Below are positions 36,770-45,546 of a stretch of DNA of 64,000 nucleotides, one piece after another. A model generated the notes under the pieces. That model saw nothing but the letters and a program-made list of their open reading frames with translations. It had not been told where the DNA came from and searched no databases. The translations under genes were made by a program, and so were the position numbers. The stretch comes from DATBDE01 sp036270095. GTDB lineage: Bacteria > Actinomycetota > Thermoleophilia > Solirubrobacterales > Solirubrobacteraceae. How positions within the stretch are numbered: the first letter of the stretch is position 1; every line of letters starts with the position of its first letter. Location of the stretch: NCBI GenBank assembly GCA_036270095.1, contig DATBDE010000048.1:1-64000 (forward strand), read 5' to 3'.

Positions 36770-37528
36770 TTGTCCTTCCTCGACCTCCCCTCTCGATCCG
36801 CAAAACCCCGCCAGCAGGGGCTGACCAGCGTCCTCGACAAGGGCCTGTCGGTCGCTCAGGTGGAGGGGCTGGTCGAGGTGGCAGGCGGGTTCGTGGACGT
36901 GGTCAAGCTCGGCTGGGGCACCGCCGTGGCCACGGGCAACCTGCGGGAGAAGCTCGACCGTTACCGCGCCCACGGCCTGCCGGTCGTGCTCGGCGGCACG
37001 CTGACCGAGCTGGCCATCGCCCAGGGCCGGGTCGAGGGCTTCGTCACCTGGCTGAAGGAGCTGGGGATCGGCCACGTCGAGGTCTCCGACGGGACCATCG
37101 CGCTCGCGCACGAGGACAAGCTCGACCTGATCCGGCGGCTCGCCCGCGAGTTCACCGTCTTCTCCGAGGTGGGCTCCAAGGACGCCGACGTGATCATGGC
37201 CCCGTACCGGTGGGTCGAGCAGATCGAGCAGGAGCTCGAGGCGGGCGCGTGGAAGGTGATCGCCGAAGCCCGCGAGTCCGGGACCGCGGGCATCTACCGG
37301 CCGGACGGCGAGCCGCGGATGGGGCTCGTCGACGAGATCGTCCACGAGGTCGACCAGCACGCGATCGTGTGGGAGGCCCCGCGCAAGGAGCAGCAGGTGT
37401 TCTTTCTCAAGCGCTTCGGCTCCGAGGTCAACCTCGGAAACATCCCGCCCGAGGAGGTGCTCGGCCTCGAGACCCTGCGCCTGGGGCTGCGCTCGGACAC
37501 CGCCGACCTCGCCCTGCCGCCGACGTGA
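36770..37528 (+). CDS. Phosphosulfolactate synthase (ComA family)
   Basis: A 252-aa TIM-barrel enzyme of the family that adds sulfite to phosphoenolpyruvate to give phosphosulfolactate, the first step of coenzyme M synthesis in methanogens. Conserved segments seen are GLTSVLDKGLS, VVKLGWGTA, VVLGGTLTELA, HVEVSDGTI, VFSEVGSKD and AGIYRPDG. Bacterial members exist (for example in Bacillus). TTG at 36770 follows the previous stop by one base, without a clear ribosome site. Placement in a polysaccharide locus suggests use of sulfolactate in envelope chemistry; that is speculative. The stop overlaps the next GTG. Confidence 0.88.
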   Translation: MSFLDLPSRSAKPRQQGLTSVLDKGLSVAQVEGLVEVAGGFVDVVKLGWGTAVATGNLREKLDRYRAHGLPVVLGGTLTELAIAQGRVEGFVTWLKELGIGHVEVSDGTIALAHEDKLDLIRRLAREFTVFSEVGSKDADVIMAPYRWVEQIEQELEAGAWKVIAEARESGTAGIYRPDGEPRMGLVDEIVHEVDQHAIVWEAPRKEQQVFFLKRFGSEVNLGNIPPEEVLGLETLRLGLRSDTADLALPPT

Positions 37529-39300
37529 TTCGCCTCGCCCAGGTCCTCTTCGCCGTGCTCGTCCTCGCCACCGGCGCGGCCTTCCTGCTCGCCCAGCGCA
37601 TCAAGCAGCAGCCCAAGGCGGTGGACGCGCAGACGCTCACGCGGGTGTTCTCGCCCAACGGCGACGGCGTCAACGACACGGCGCGGTTCTCGATCCGGCT
37701 CGAGCGCGGCGACGATGTCGACGTCACCGTGCTCGACCGCCAGACCGGGCGCGAGGTGCGCCACCTGATCGTCGGCCGCCACGTGCCCGCCAAGCAGACG
37801 TTCGCGTTCTCCTGGGACGGGCAGACCGATTCGGGCGCGCCGGCGCCCGACGCCTACTACAAGCTGCTGATCACGCTGCGCGGCCAGGGCCGCTCGTCGA
37901 TCGCCAACAAGCGCTTCATCCTCGACCGCACGCCGCCACGCCCCGCGGTGGCCGCGGTGGGCCCGGGGAGCGGGCCGTTCGTCATTCCGGCGCGCGGTGC
38001 GCGCCCGGGCGTGACCCTCCGGGTGGCCGATCCGGGGACGCAGCCGCCGCGGTGGACGATCTGGCGCACCGACGTGCCGAAGCCGATCGCCGTGGCGCAC
38101 ATCGGCGCCGCTCAGGGCGCGCGCCAGACCTACTGGGACGGCCGCGTCAACGGCCATCCGGCGCCCGCCGGCACCTATCTGGCGCAGGTGCGGACGCGCG
38201 ACCAGGCCGGCAACGTGGGCCTCAGCCCCTCCCAGGTGCCGCCGCGCAACCCGGCACAGGCGCCGGGGCGGCCCGGGATCACCGTTCGCCACCTCGGCGC
38301 CCAGGTCCCGGCCGAGCCGCTGGCCGAGGGCAAGGTGGGCGAGGTCTTCGTCGACGCGCGCGGCAAGCCCTACCGCTGGCGCCTGCGCCGGGTGGGCGGC
38401 ACGCGCACGGTGGCCACGGGCGCGAGCTCGTCGGCCCGGCTGCGCCTGCGCGCGCCCAGCGGAGCCCCCGGCGTCTACCTGCTCACGCTGACCTCGGCCG
38501 GGCACGTCTACCGCACCCCGGTCGCGGTGGCGGCGACGAAGGTCACGAAGCCCGTGCTGGTGGTCCTGCCGGTGATCTCGTGGCAGGGCCGCAACCCGGT
38601 CGACGACACCGGCAAGGGCGCGCCCGACACGCTGCTGACGACGGGGAGCGCGCGCCTGGAGCGCCCGTTCGCGGGCGACGGCCTGCCGCTCGGGTTCTCG
38701 ACCCAGGAAGGCGCGCTGCTGGCCTGGCTGCAACGCCATGGCACCGGCTACGACGTGACCACCGACGCGGCGCTGGTCGCCGGGCGCGGGCCCAAGCTGT
38801 TCGACCACGACGGCGTGGTGCTGGCCGGTGACCCGGAGTGGATGCCGTCCTCGCTGGGCCTGTCGCTGCGGCGGTTCGTGTCGCGGGGCGGCACGGTGGC
38901 CTCGTTCGGCACCGACGCGCTGCGGCGCGGGGTGCAGGTGTCGGGCGGCGAGCTCAACCACGCGACCCCGCCGCAGGCGGCCGACCTGTTCGGCTCGCGG
39001 ATCAAGCCGATCCAGCACCGGCGGGCCGAGCTGCTCACCTACGTGGACAAGATCGGCCTGTTCGCGCCCACGGCGGGGTCGATCACCGGCTACGACGCGT
39101 TCGAGCAGACGGCGTCGACAGGTGGCGGCAAGGTCGTGGCGGCGGCTGGCCAGCAGGCCGGTCAGCCGGTGATCGTCGCCTACCGGATGGGCAACGGGCT
39201 GGTGATCCGGACCGGCCTGCCGCAGTGGAGCCAGCGCGTGGGGTCCGACCAGGAGACCGCGGCCGTGACGAGGCGGATGTGGACGCTGCTCTCGCGGTAG
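37525..39300 (+). CDS. Exported protein with FlgD-like Ig repeats and N,N-dimethylformamidase-like domain
   Basis: A 591-aa protein with an N-terminal membrane anchor (AQVLFAVLVLATGAAFLLA). Two FlgD-type Ig units follow (TRVFSPNGDGVNDTARFSI, FSWDGQTDSGAPAPDAYYK; and TYWDGRVNGHPAPAGTYLAQV). The C-terminal half (from about 345: LVVLPVISWQGRNPVDDTGKG, then LFDHDGVVLAGDPEWM, LRRFVSRGGTVASFG) resembles the large-subunit domain of N,N-dimethylformamidase, a glutamine-amidotransferase-like fold. No enzyme activity can be assigned. GTG at 37525 overlaps the comA stop. It is probably anchored on the outer face of the membrane. Confidence 0.78.
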   Translation: MIRLAQVLFAVLVLATGAAFLLAQRIKQQPKAVDAQTLTRVFSPNGDGVNDTARFSIRLERGDDVDVTVLDRQTGREVRHLIVGRHVPAKQTFAFSWDGQTDSGAPAPDAYYKLLITLRGQGRSSIANKRFILDRTPPRPAVAAVGPGSGPFVIPARGARPGVTLRVADPGTQPPRWTIWRTDVPKPIAVAHIGAAQGARQTYWDGRVNGHPAPAGTYLAQVRTRDQAGNVGLSPSQVPPRNPAQAPGRPGITVRHLGAQVPAEPLAEGKVGEVFVDARGKPYRWRLRRVGGTRTVATGASSSARLRLRAPSGAPGVYLLTLTSAGHVYRTPVAVAATKVTKPVLVVLPVISWQGRNPVDDTGKGAPDTLLTTGSARLERPFAGDGLPLGFSTQEGALLAWLQRHGTGYDVTTDAALVAGRGPKLFDHDGVVLAGDPEWMPSSLGLSLRRFVSRGGTVASFGTDALRRGVQVSGGELNHATPPQAADLFGSRIKPIQHRRAELLTYVDKIGLFAPTAGSITGYDAFEQTASTGGGKVVAAAGQQAGQPVIVAYRMGNGLVIRTGLPQWSQRVGSDQETAAVTRRMWTLLSR

Positions 39301-39302
39301 TG

Positions 39303-40796
39303 ATGATCATCGACGCGCTGCTGGCGGGCGTCGCCGTGCTCGCGCGCCCGCCGCGCACGCGGGCGCTGGCCACGGCCGGGGCGCTGGTGCTCACGCCCAC
39401 GCTGCTGCTCGTCCAGGTGTGGGACACGCCGCAGCTGCACCCGCTGCGCAACCACCCGCTCTACACGGCGGTGGGGGCGGTGCTCGCACTGATCGCGGTG
39501 GGCCTGGTGGCCTGGCTCTTGTACCGCCGGCCGCGCCTGTTCCCGGTGTTGGCGGTGATCGCGCTGCCGTTCCGGCTGCCGATCGAGACCGGCGGCCAGA
39601 CCGCGAACCTGCTCGTGCCCCTGTACTTCGTGATCGCGGCCGGGGCGCTGGCCTGGCTCGTGCCGCGGCTGCGCGGCGGCAGCCTGGACCCGGACGAGCG
39701 GCCGCGCGGGCGCTTGGAGTGGGCGCTGCTCGGGTTCGTCGTCCTCTACGCAGTGCAGGCGACGTACTCGCTGGACTTCGACAAGGCGCTGAACCAGATG
39801 GTGTTCTTCTACATCCCGTTCGTGCTGCTGTTCATGTTGTTGTCGCGCGTGGACTGGGACCGGCGGCTGCTCATGCAGTGCTTCGGCGCGCTGGTCGCCC
39901 TGGCCATGGTGTTCGCGGCGATCGGCTTTGTGGAGTGGGTCACGCGCGACGTGCTCTTCAACCCGAAGGTGATCCGCACGAATGAGTTCGCCTCCTACTT
40001 CCGCGTGAACTCGATCTTCTTCGACCCGAACATCTACGGCCGCTTCCTGGCCATCGTCGCCATCCTCACCACGGCGGTGATGCTGTGGTCGCGGCGGCAA
40101 CGCGACGTGCTGCTGTGCGCGGGTGCGCTCGTGGTCCTGCTGGTGGCGCTGTTGACCACGCTGTCGCAGTCCTCGCTGGCGGCGCTGCTGCTCGGGCTCG
40201 CGGTGCTGGCCGCGCTGCGCTGGAGCGTGAAGTGGACGATCGCCGTGGCGGTCGGGGTGGCGGTGGTCGGTGTCGTGGCGGTGCTCGCGCTGCCGGGGGT
40301 GTTCCACGTCAACCTGTCGACCAAGCGGCTGGACAAGATCTCCACCGGCCGCGTGACGCTGGTCAAGGGTGGCGCGACGCTGTTCGGCGACCGGCCGATC
40401 GCGGGCTGGGGGTCGGCGAGCTTCTCGAAGGCGTTCGATCGCCAGGACCTGGGCTCGCAGGCCGAGTCCGTGTCGGCCTCGCACACGATCCCGCTGACCG
40501 TGGCGACCGAGCAGGGGGCGATCGGGATCCTCGTCTACCTCGCGCTCATCGCCTGCGCACTGGGCCGGCTGTTCAAGGGCGCCCGTGAGTCGCTGCCGCG
40601 GGTGGCGATTGCCGCCGCGTTCGCCGCGCTCCTCCTCCACACCATGCTCTACGCGTCGTTCCTGGAGGACCCCATGACGTGGGCGCTGCTGGGCATCGGC
40701 ACCGCCTACGCGCCGGTCGCCGCGCGGCGCATGCGCCCGGTGCAGCGGGCCCAGGCCGCGGCGCAGGCGCGCGCACGCGTGCCGGCCCCCTCGTAG
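39303..40796 (+). CDS. O-antigen ligase/polymerase-like membrane protein
   Basis: A 497-aa protein with about 11 membrane segments and the Wzy/WaaL-type central region: SIFFDPNIYGRFLAI, then GRVTLVKGGATLFGDRPIAGWGSASF followed by SHTIPLTVATEQGAIGILVY. Such proteins polymerise or transfer lipid-linked glycans on the outer face. The ATG at 39303 is annotated; a GTG one codon earlier overlaps the previous stop. It is the likely polymerase or ligase of this glycan locus. Confidence 0.87.
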   Translation: MIIDALLAGVAVLARPPRTRALATAGALVLTPTLLLVQVWDTPQLHPLRNHPLYTAVGAVLALIAVGLVAWLLYRRPRLFPVLAVIALPFRLPIETGGQTANLLVPLYFVIAAGALAWLVPRLRGGSLDPDERPRGRLEWALLGFVVLYAVQATYSLDFDKALNQMVFFYIPFVLLFMLLSRVDWDRRLLMQCFGALVALAMVFAAIGFVEWVTRDVLFNPKVIRTNEFASYFRVNSIFFDPNIYGRFLAIVAILTTAVMLWSRRQRDVLLCAGALVVLLVALLTTLSQSSLAALLLGLAVLAALRWSVKWTIAVAVGVAVVGVVAVLALPGVFHVNLSTKRLDKISTGRVTLVKGGATLFGDRPIAGWGSASFSKAFDRQDLGSQAESVSASHTIPLTVATEQGAIGILVYLALIACALGRLFKGARESLPRVAIAAAFAALLLHTMLYASFLEDPMTWALLGIGTAYAPVAARRMRPVQRAQAAAQARARVPAPS

Positions 40797-40801
40797 GGGC
40801 C

Positions 40802-42211
40802 ATGCGCCGGATCGAGCTCGCCGTCGTGGCGGCGGCGCTGGTCGCGGTCACGGTGTTCTGGGCGCTGGTGCCGACGTATCCGGCGCTCGACTCCTACTAC
40901 GCGCTGGTGTGGGGGCGGGAGGCGTTCGGAGGCCACTCGCCGACGTTCTCGGGCTACCGGGCGCCGACGCACCACCCGCTGTGGGTGCTCGTGTCGGGGC
41001 TGCTGTCGCTGGCCGGGGGCGACGCCGACCGCCTGCTGGTGCTCGTGGCGCTGTGGTGCCTGGTGCTGTTCCTGTGGGGAATGTACCGGCTCGGGACGGG
41101 CCAGTTCGGGTCCTGGGTCGGGGTGGTGGCGACGGTGTTCGCGGCGTCGAGCTTCGCGTTCCTGCTCTACGCGGTGCGGGCGTTTGTGGACATCCCGTTC
41201 CTCGCCGCGGTGGTGTGGGCGGGCGCGTTGGCGGTGCGCCGGCGCACGCTGGCGACGGCGGTGCTCCTGCTCGTCGCGGGGCTGCTGCGGCCCGAGGCGT
41301 GGGTCCTCGCCGGGCTGTGGTGGGTGTGGACGGTGCGGGGCGCCTCGCCGCGCGACCGGGTGTGGCTGACCGGGTTGACCGCGGCGGCGCCCGTGGTCTG
41401 GCTGGGCATCGACCTCGCGGTGACCGGCGACGCGCTGTTCTCGTTCCACAGCACGAGCGCGCTGGCCGACGAGCTGCGCCACTCGGGCGGAGCGGCGCAG
41501 GTGCCGGGCGCGCTGGTCACCTACGTGGCGGGGACCATTCGCACGCCGGTAGCGCTGCTCGGGCTGGTCGGCGTCGTGCTGGCGTGGCTGCGCTACGGGC
41601 CGCGGCGCCTGGCGGTGCCGCTGGCGCTGCTGCTGGCGGGGAGCCTGATCTTCGTGCTCGCCGGCCTGGCCGGGTTCTCGCTCATCGAGCGCTACCTGAC
41701 CGTGCCGTCGGCGGCGCTGTGCCTGTTCGCGGCCTACGCGCTGGTGGGTTTCACGACGCCGCCGACCGACGGCTGGCGCCGGCCGTGGACGCGCCTGGCG
41801 GCGGTCGTGGGCGCGCTCGGGGTGGTCGCAGCGGTGGTGCTGGCGGCGACGAGCGTGGGTCGCGTGCGCACCGAGCTGAACTTCGTCCGCACGAGCCACG
41901 ACGACCTCGTGGCGATCCTGCGCGAGCCGGCGGTGCGGGCGGCGCGGCGCTGCGGGCCGGTGGTGTTCCCGACCGATCGCCTGATCCCGGACACGCGGTG
42001 GATCCTGGACGCGCCGAAGTCGGCGGTGCTGGCACGGACGGCCCCGGGGCACCGGCCGTACGGGGTCGAGCTGTTCGTGTCAGGGCAGCGGGCGCTGGAG
42101 CGGTTCGGGTTCGCGGCGGGGATCCCGGCGAGCACGAACGTCCCGGCGGAGGGCTTCCGCGAAGTGGCGCGGAACCGGACGTTCGATGCGTGGGTGCGGT
42201 GTCGGGCCTAG
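40802..42211 (+). CDS. Polytopic GT-C-type glycosyltransferase
   Basis: A 469-aa protein with about 10-11 hydrophobic segments. The first outer loop has YPALDSYYALVWGREAFGGH and YRAPTHHPLWVL, with acidic and His residues placed as in GT-C transferases that use lipid-phosphate sugars. The last 80 residues form a soluble tail. It begins five bases after the ligase-like gene. The specific sugar is not predictable. Confidence 0.75.
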   Translation: MRRIELAVVAAALVAVTVFWALVPTYPALDSYYALVWGREAFGGHSPTFSGYRAPTHHPLWVLVSGLLSLAGGDADRLLVLVALWCLVLFLWGMYRLGTGQFGSWVGVVATVFAASSFAFLLYAVRAFVDIPFLAAVVWAGALAVRRRTLATAVLLLVAGLLRPEAWVLAGLWWVWTVRGASPRDRVWLTGLTAAAPVVWLGIDLAVTGDALFSFHSTSALADELRHSGGAAQVPGALVTYVAGTIRTPVALLGLVGVVLAWLRYGPRRLAVPLALLLAGSLIFVLAGLAGFSLIERYLTVPSAALCLFAAYALVGFTTPPTDGWRRPWTRLAAVVGALGVVAAVVLAATSVGRVRTELNFVRTSHDDLVAILREPAVRAARRCGPVVFPTDRLIPDTRWILDAPKSAVLARTAPGHRPYGVELFVSGQRALERFGFAAGIPASTNVPAEGFREVARNRTFDAWVRCRA

Positions 42212-42401
42212 CGCGTGGCGTTCGGTCGCCGGGCGCATGGGGTTTGTGCTCGCGTCGAGAACACGGCAGCGATTAGGGGGTAAGTCCGAGCGGGAGCGGC
42301 GGCTTCACGAGCGAGTGGAACATCGGGTGGCCTATAGGCCCCACAAACCTCCACTCGCTCGGGAAAACCGCCCCCGCCCCCCCGCTCACGCGGCGAGACG
42401 G
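42212..42401. repeat. Intergenic nested palindrome between convergent genes
   Basis: In the 190-bp gap, CGAGCGAGTGGA (42308-42319) pairs perfectly with TCCACTCGCTCG (42350-42361). In the 30-bp interior lies the perfect 12-bp palindrome GGCCTATAGGCC (42329-42340), flanked by further GTG/CAC pairing. The rest of the gap is unremarkable GC-rich sequence with a C-run (42369-42382). It may be a bidirectional terminator for the two genes that end here, or a dispersed repeat. No coding frame of note is seen. Confidence 0.6.
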
Positions 42402-43451
42402 CTACCGTCCCAAAGCAACCCCCAGCTGCTCCAGCCGATCCCACAGCGGCCCGTTGACCCGGAACGCCGTCTGGGACGTCGCCCACTTGCGCAGCTCGAG
42501 GTCGGGGTGGGCGCGCGCTCCCGCGAACGAGCGCAGCGCCTCCACCCACGCGGACGCGTCTGGCGCACGCACCACCGCGCGCTCCCAGGTCGCGATCCCC
42601 GGCAGGTCGGGGGCAATCGTCTTCCGCCCCAGCCGCGCGTACTTGAGGATCCGGTACGGCAGGGCGGCGTCGTTGAACGGGGACCGCTCGAACGGGAGCA
42701 GCCCGACGTCGGCGGCGAGGATCAGCCGTGCCGCCTCGTCGTCGCTGCGGTGGCCGAGCCACACGATGTTCGGCGCCTCGCGGCACGCGACGTAGTCCGG
42801 GTCCGACCCGCTCTGGTCGTCGCGCCACGCCCCGATGAGCAGCAGCACGAGCTGGTCGCCGAGCTCCTCGGCCACCTTGCGCACGAGACCCCAGTCCATG
42901 CGCCAGCCCTGGTGGCCGAGCGACACACCGACGACCGTGCCGGTGGGGTCGGGGGCGGGGAAGGAGTCGGCGGCGAGCGAGACGAGCGTGGGCGTCCGGC
43001 CCTCCTCGCGCTCGAGGCGCTCGAGCTCGGTCGAGGCCACGAAGGTCAGCTCGGACCGGTCGGCGGCGAGCTCGTGCAGCTCGACCAGCCGCTCCTTCGT
43101 GCGCCCCTGCGCGTCGTAGGCCTCCTCGTAGCGGTCCCAGCGCCCGTACCAGAGCTCGCTGCCCGGATTGCGGTCCAGCAGGGCCCGCGCGAGCGGGTAC
43201 TGGAAGGGGTGGAAGATGACGACGACCTTGACCGCGCCGGGCAGCTTGAGCCGCCGCGCCTGGCCCACGGCCAGCGCCGACCCGAACCAGTCCGGCAGCC
43301 GCCCGAGCACCCCGTAGCGCACCCGAGGCGCCTCCACCGCGACCACGCCGGGGGCGCGCAGGAGGTCCTGGGCCTGGTCGCGCAGGATGAACTCCTCCAG
43401 CGTCCGCGGGAGCAGGAGAACCGCGAGGGGACGGCGATGTTCGTCCTTCAC
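42402..43451 (-). CDS. Glycosyltransferase, GT-B fold
   Basis: A 349-aa GT4-like protein. Features are KVVVIFHPFQYPLARALL in the N-terminal half, TVVGVSLGHQGWRMDW, VLLLIGAW, then NIVWLGHRSDDEAARLILAADVGLLPF and LPYRILKYARLGRKTIAP, the usual donor-sugar-binding region. It is the only minus-strand gene in the glycan locus and starts with GTG at 43451. It is divergent from the flippase gene. The sugar and acceptor are unknown. Confidence 0.82.
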   Translation of the reverse strand: MKDEHRRPLAVLLLPRTLEEFILRDQAQDLLRAPGVVAVEAPRVRYGVLGRLPDWFGSALAVGQARRLKLPGAVKVVVIFHPFQYPLARALLDRNPGSELWYGRWDRYEEAYDAQGRTKERLVELHELAADRSELTFVASTELERLEREEGRTPTLVSLAADSFPAPDPTGTVVGVSLGHQGWRMDWGLVRKVAEELGDQLVLLLIGAWRDDQSGSDPDYVACREAPNIVWLGHRSDDEAARLILAADVGLLPFERSPFNDAALPYRILKYARLGRKTIAPDLPGIATWERAVVRAPDASAWVEALRSFAGARAHPDLELRKWATSQTAFRVNGPLWDRLEQLGVALGR

Positions 43452-43518
43452 GCGGCGGACAGTAGTGGGGGGGCGAAGAGGAGTGAGGGGGCGGCGGGCC
43501 CCAGGGTCCGCCGCCCCC
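43452..43518. promoter_or_regulatory. GC-rich hairpin between divergent glycosyltransferase and flippase genes
   Basis: GGGGGCGGCGG (43487-43497) pairs perfectly with CCGCCGCCCCC (43508-43518) around a 10-nt loop that itself contains CCCC/GGG. The right arm ends one base before the flippase GTG (43519). TACCTT (43525-43530) could be a -10 for a leaderless start at TTG 43540, which would put the palindrome at the -35 position. It may be an operator or an mRNA structure. Confidence 0.45.
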
Positions 43519-45006
43519 GTGCTCTACCTTCAATCCGCCTTGTACGGGTATCTCAAGCGCCTTCTCCGGACGGGGGCCGCCTACCAGGCCTCCGACGTGG
43601 TGTCCGCGGCGTTCGGGCTCCTGCTGCTCCCGGTCTACACGCGGGCGCTCACGCGCTCGCAGTACGGCACCGCCGAGGTGCTGCTGACCGCGATCCTCAC
43701 CATCTCGATCATCGTCCGCCTGGGCGGGATCGAGGCCCTCGTCCGCTACTACTACCTGCACGACGACCCCGCCGAGCGCGACCGCGTCGTCCGCACCGCG
43801 ACCGCCTGGATCTTCGTCGCCAGCACCGCCGCCGCGCTGCTCATCGGCGCCTTCGGCGAGCCGCTCTCCAAGCTCGTGCTCGGCTTCCACGACGCCACGC
43901 TCATGTGGCTCACCGCCCTCGGGATCTGGGCCTACACGAACCTCGAGGCCGCCTACGCCGTCCTGCGCGTGGACGAGCGCGCCCGCCCGTACCTGATCGC
44001 CTCGATGACCAACGTGCTCCTGACCATCGGCCTGACCGTGGTGCTGGTCGTCCCGCTCGACCAGGGCGCCCGCGGCATGCTGCTGGGCAACTACGGCGCC
44101 AGCGCCGTGGTGCTGCTGGGCCTGTGGTTCCTGCTCCGCGGCCGCCTGGGAGTGCCGTCGGTCCGCGGGCACATGCCGCCGATGCTGCGCTTCGGCCTGC
44201 CCACCGTGCCGGCCGAGGTCTCGGTCTTCCTGCTCAACGTCATCGACCGCTTCTACATCTACCGCACCGCGCCCGGAGGACCGGGAGCCGCCGGGCTCTA
44301 TTCGCTGGCGGTCAAGTTCGCCGCCGTGATCATCATGGTCGTGCGCGCCTTCCAGTACGCGTGGCCGCCGCTGGCCTACTCGGTCAAGGACGACCGCGAG
44401 GCCTCCCGCCTCTACGCCACCGTCACGACCTACTACGTGCTCTTCACCGGGTTGATCGTTGCCGGCATGACCCTGCTCGGCCGCTGGATCCTGCGTGTGT
44501 TCGCGGCGCCCGCGTTCTTCGGCGCCCACGAGGCCCTGCCCTGGGTCACGCTGGGCTGGGCGCTGTACGGCCTGTTCCTCATCCTCACTGTCATGGCCGG
44601 CCGGGCGAAGATCACGACGCGAAATTTCCCGGCCGCGGCGCTGGGGTTGGGGGTCAACGTGCTCGGACTGGTCCTGCTCGTCGACCCGCTCGGCATCGCC
44701 GGCGCCGGCATCGCCCTGTGCGCGGCCTACGTGGCCATGGTCACCGCGATGTACCTGTTCGCGCGCCGCCTGTTCCCGGTGGCGTTCGAGTGGGGCCGCC
44801 TCGCCCACCTGGTGCTCGTGATCGGCGGCATCGCCGTCGCCGGCGAGCTCCTGCTGCCCACCGCCGGCGCCGGCGGGTTCCTGGGGCGGCTGGTCGCGCT
44901 GGTCGCCATCCCGGCCGTGTTGGCGGCCACCGGCTTCCTGCGCGCGGGCGAGACGCGGCGCCTGCGCGCGCTGGTCTCGCGCGCGGGCGCGGCGCGTGCC
45001 GCGTAG
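43519..45006 (+). CDS. Wzx-type oligosaccharide flippase
   Basis: A polytopic protein of 495 aa (488 from TTG 43540) in the MOP superfamily, with about 14 membrane segments. It starts LYGYLKRLLRTGAAYQASDVVSAAFGLLLLPVYTRALT, the typical first-helix motif of polysaccharide exporters. It is expected to move the lipid-linked repeat unit to the outer face. GTG 43519 immediately follows a hairpin; TTG 43540 fits better with a leaderless TACCTT promoter. Start uncertain. Confidence 0.88.
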   Translation: MLYLQSALYGYLKRLLRTGAAYQASDVVSAAFGLLLLPVYTRALTRSQYGTAEVLLTAILTISIIVRLGGIEALVRYYYLHDDPAERDRVVRTATAWIFVASTAAALLIGAFGEPLSKLVLGFHDATLMWLTALGIWAYTNLEAAYAVLRVDERARPYLIASMTNVLLTIGLTVVLVVPLDQGARGMLLGNYGASAVVLLGLWFLLRGRLGVPSVRGHMPPMLRFGLPTVPAEVSVFLLNVIDRFYIYRTAPGGPGAAGLYSLAVKFAAVIIMVVRAFQYAWPPLAYSVKDDREASRLYATVTTYYVLFTGLIVAGMTLLGRWILRVFAAPAFFGAHEALPWVTLGWALYGLFLILTVMAGRAKITTRNFPAAALGLGVNVLGLVLLVDPLGIAGAGIALCAAYVAMVTAMYLFARRLFPVAFEWGRLAHLVLVIGGIAVAGELLLPTAGAGGFLGRLVALVAIPAVLAATGFLRAGETRRLRALVSRAGAARAA

Positions 45007-45508
45007 GGCGGCGCTGGCCGCGGCGGCGGCCGTGCTGGCGCTCGCTGGCTGCGGTGGCTCGAGCAAGCCCGCGCAGCACACGCTGCGCGCGCAGCGGCTG
45101 CCGTTCACGTTCTCCTATCCGCCCGCCTTCCGCGCCACCGCCCCGGCCCAGGGGCCGATCTACGCCCAGGTCGCGCTCGGCCCGCGCGACGGCCTGGCCG
45201 TGCGCCGGACCAGCGCCCGCGAGCTCGACCCCGACCAGTACCTGGACGGCCTGCGCGCCGGCTTCGCGCGCCAGGGCCTCGTCGTCGTGCAGCGCCGCGA
45301 GCGCCATTCCGGCCGGGACATGGGCGTGCTCGCCGTCGACGTACCCGCGTCCAACCCGGCGGCTGGCGGCCGCACGCCGCTGCACACGACGAGCTACTTC
45401 TTCGCCGGCGGGGGCGGGACCTGGCAGCTCGAGTGCCGGGCCGCGAGCCGCCGCGCGGAGGTGGGCCGGGCCTGCCGGCAGGCCCTCGCCACGCTGCGGT
45501 TCGGGTAG
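44996..45508 (+). CDS. Lipoprotein with PsbP-like domain
   Basis: A 170-aa predicted lipoprotein: signal peptide with lipobox LALAGC (Cys near residue 19), then a domain beginning LPFTFSYPPAFRAT and continuing with strands, similar to PsbP-like or LpqN/LpqT-type lipoproteins. The GTG at 44996 overlaps the flippase gene by 11 bases. It probably sits on the outer membrane leaflet near the glycan export machinery; its function is unknown. Confidence 0.78.
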   Translation: MPRRAALAAAAAVLALAGCGGSSKPAQHTLRAQRLPFTFSYPPAFRATAPAQGPIYAQVALGPRDGLAVRRTSARELDPDQYLDGLRAGFARQGLVVVQRRERHSGRDMGVLAVDVPASNPAAGGRTPLHTTSYFFAGGGGTWQLECRAASRRAEVGRACRQALATLRFG

Positions 45509-45546
45509 GGATAGGCGCTTCGCCGCCGAATCCGGGGGCGCACGGA

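Noticed and set aside
42208..45108. A 966-residue minus-strand open frame across three genes
   Set aside because: It is antisense to the flippase and reads through the glycosyltransferase in another frame; composition is Arg/Gly/His-rich with no domain. In DNA this GC-rich, long empty frames are expected.
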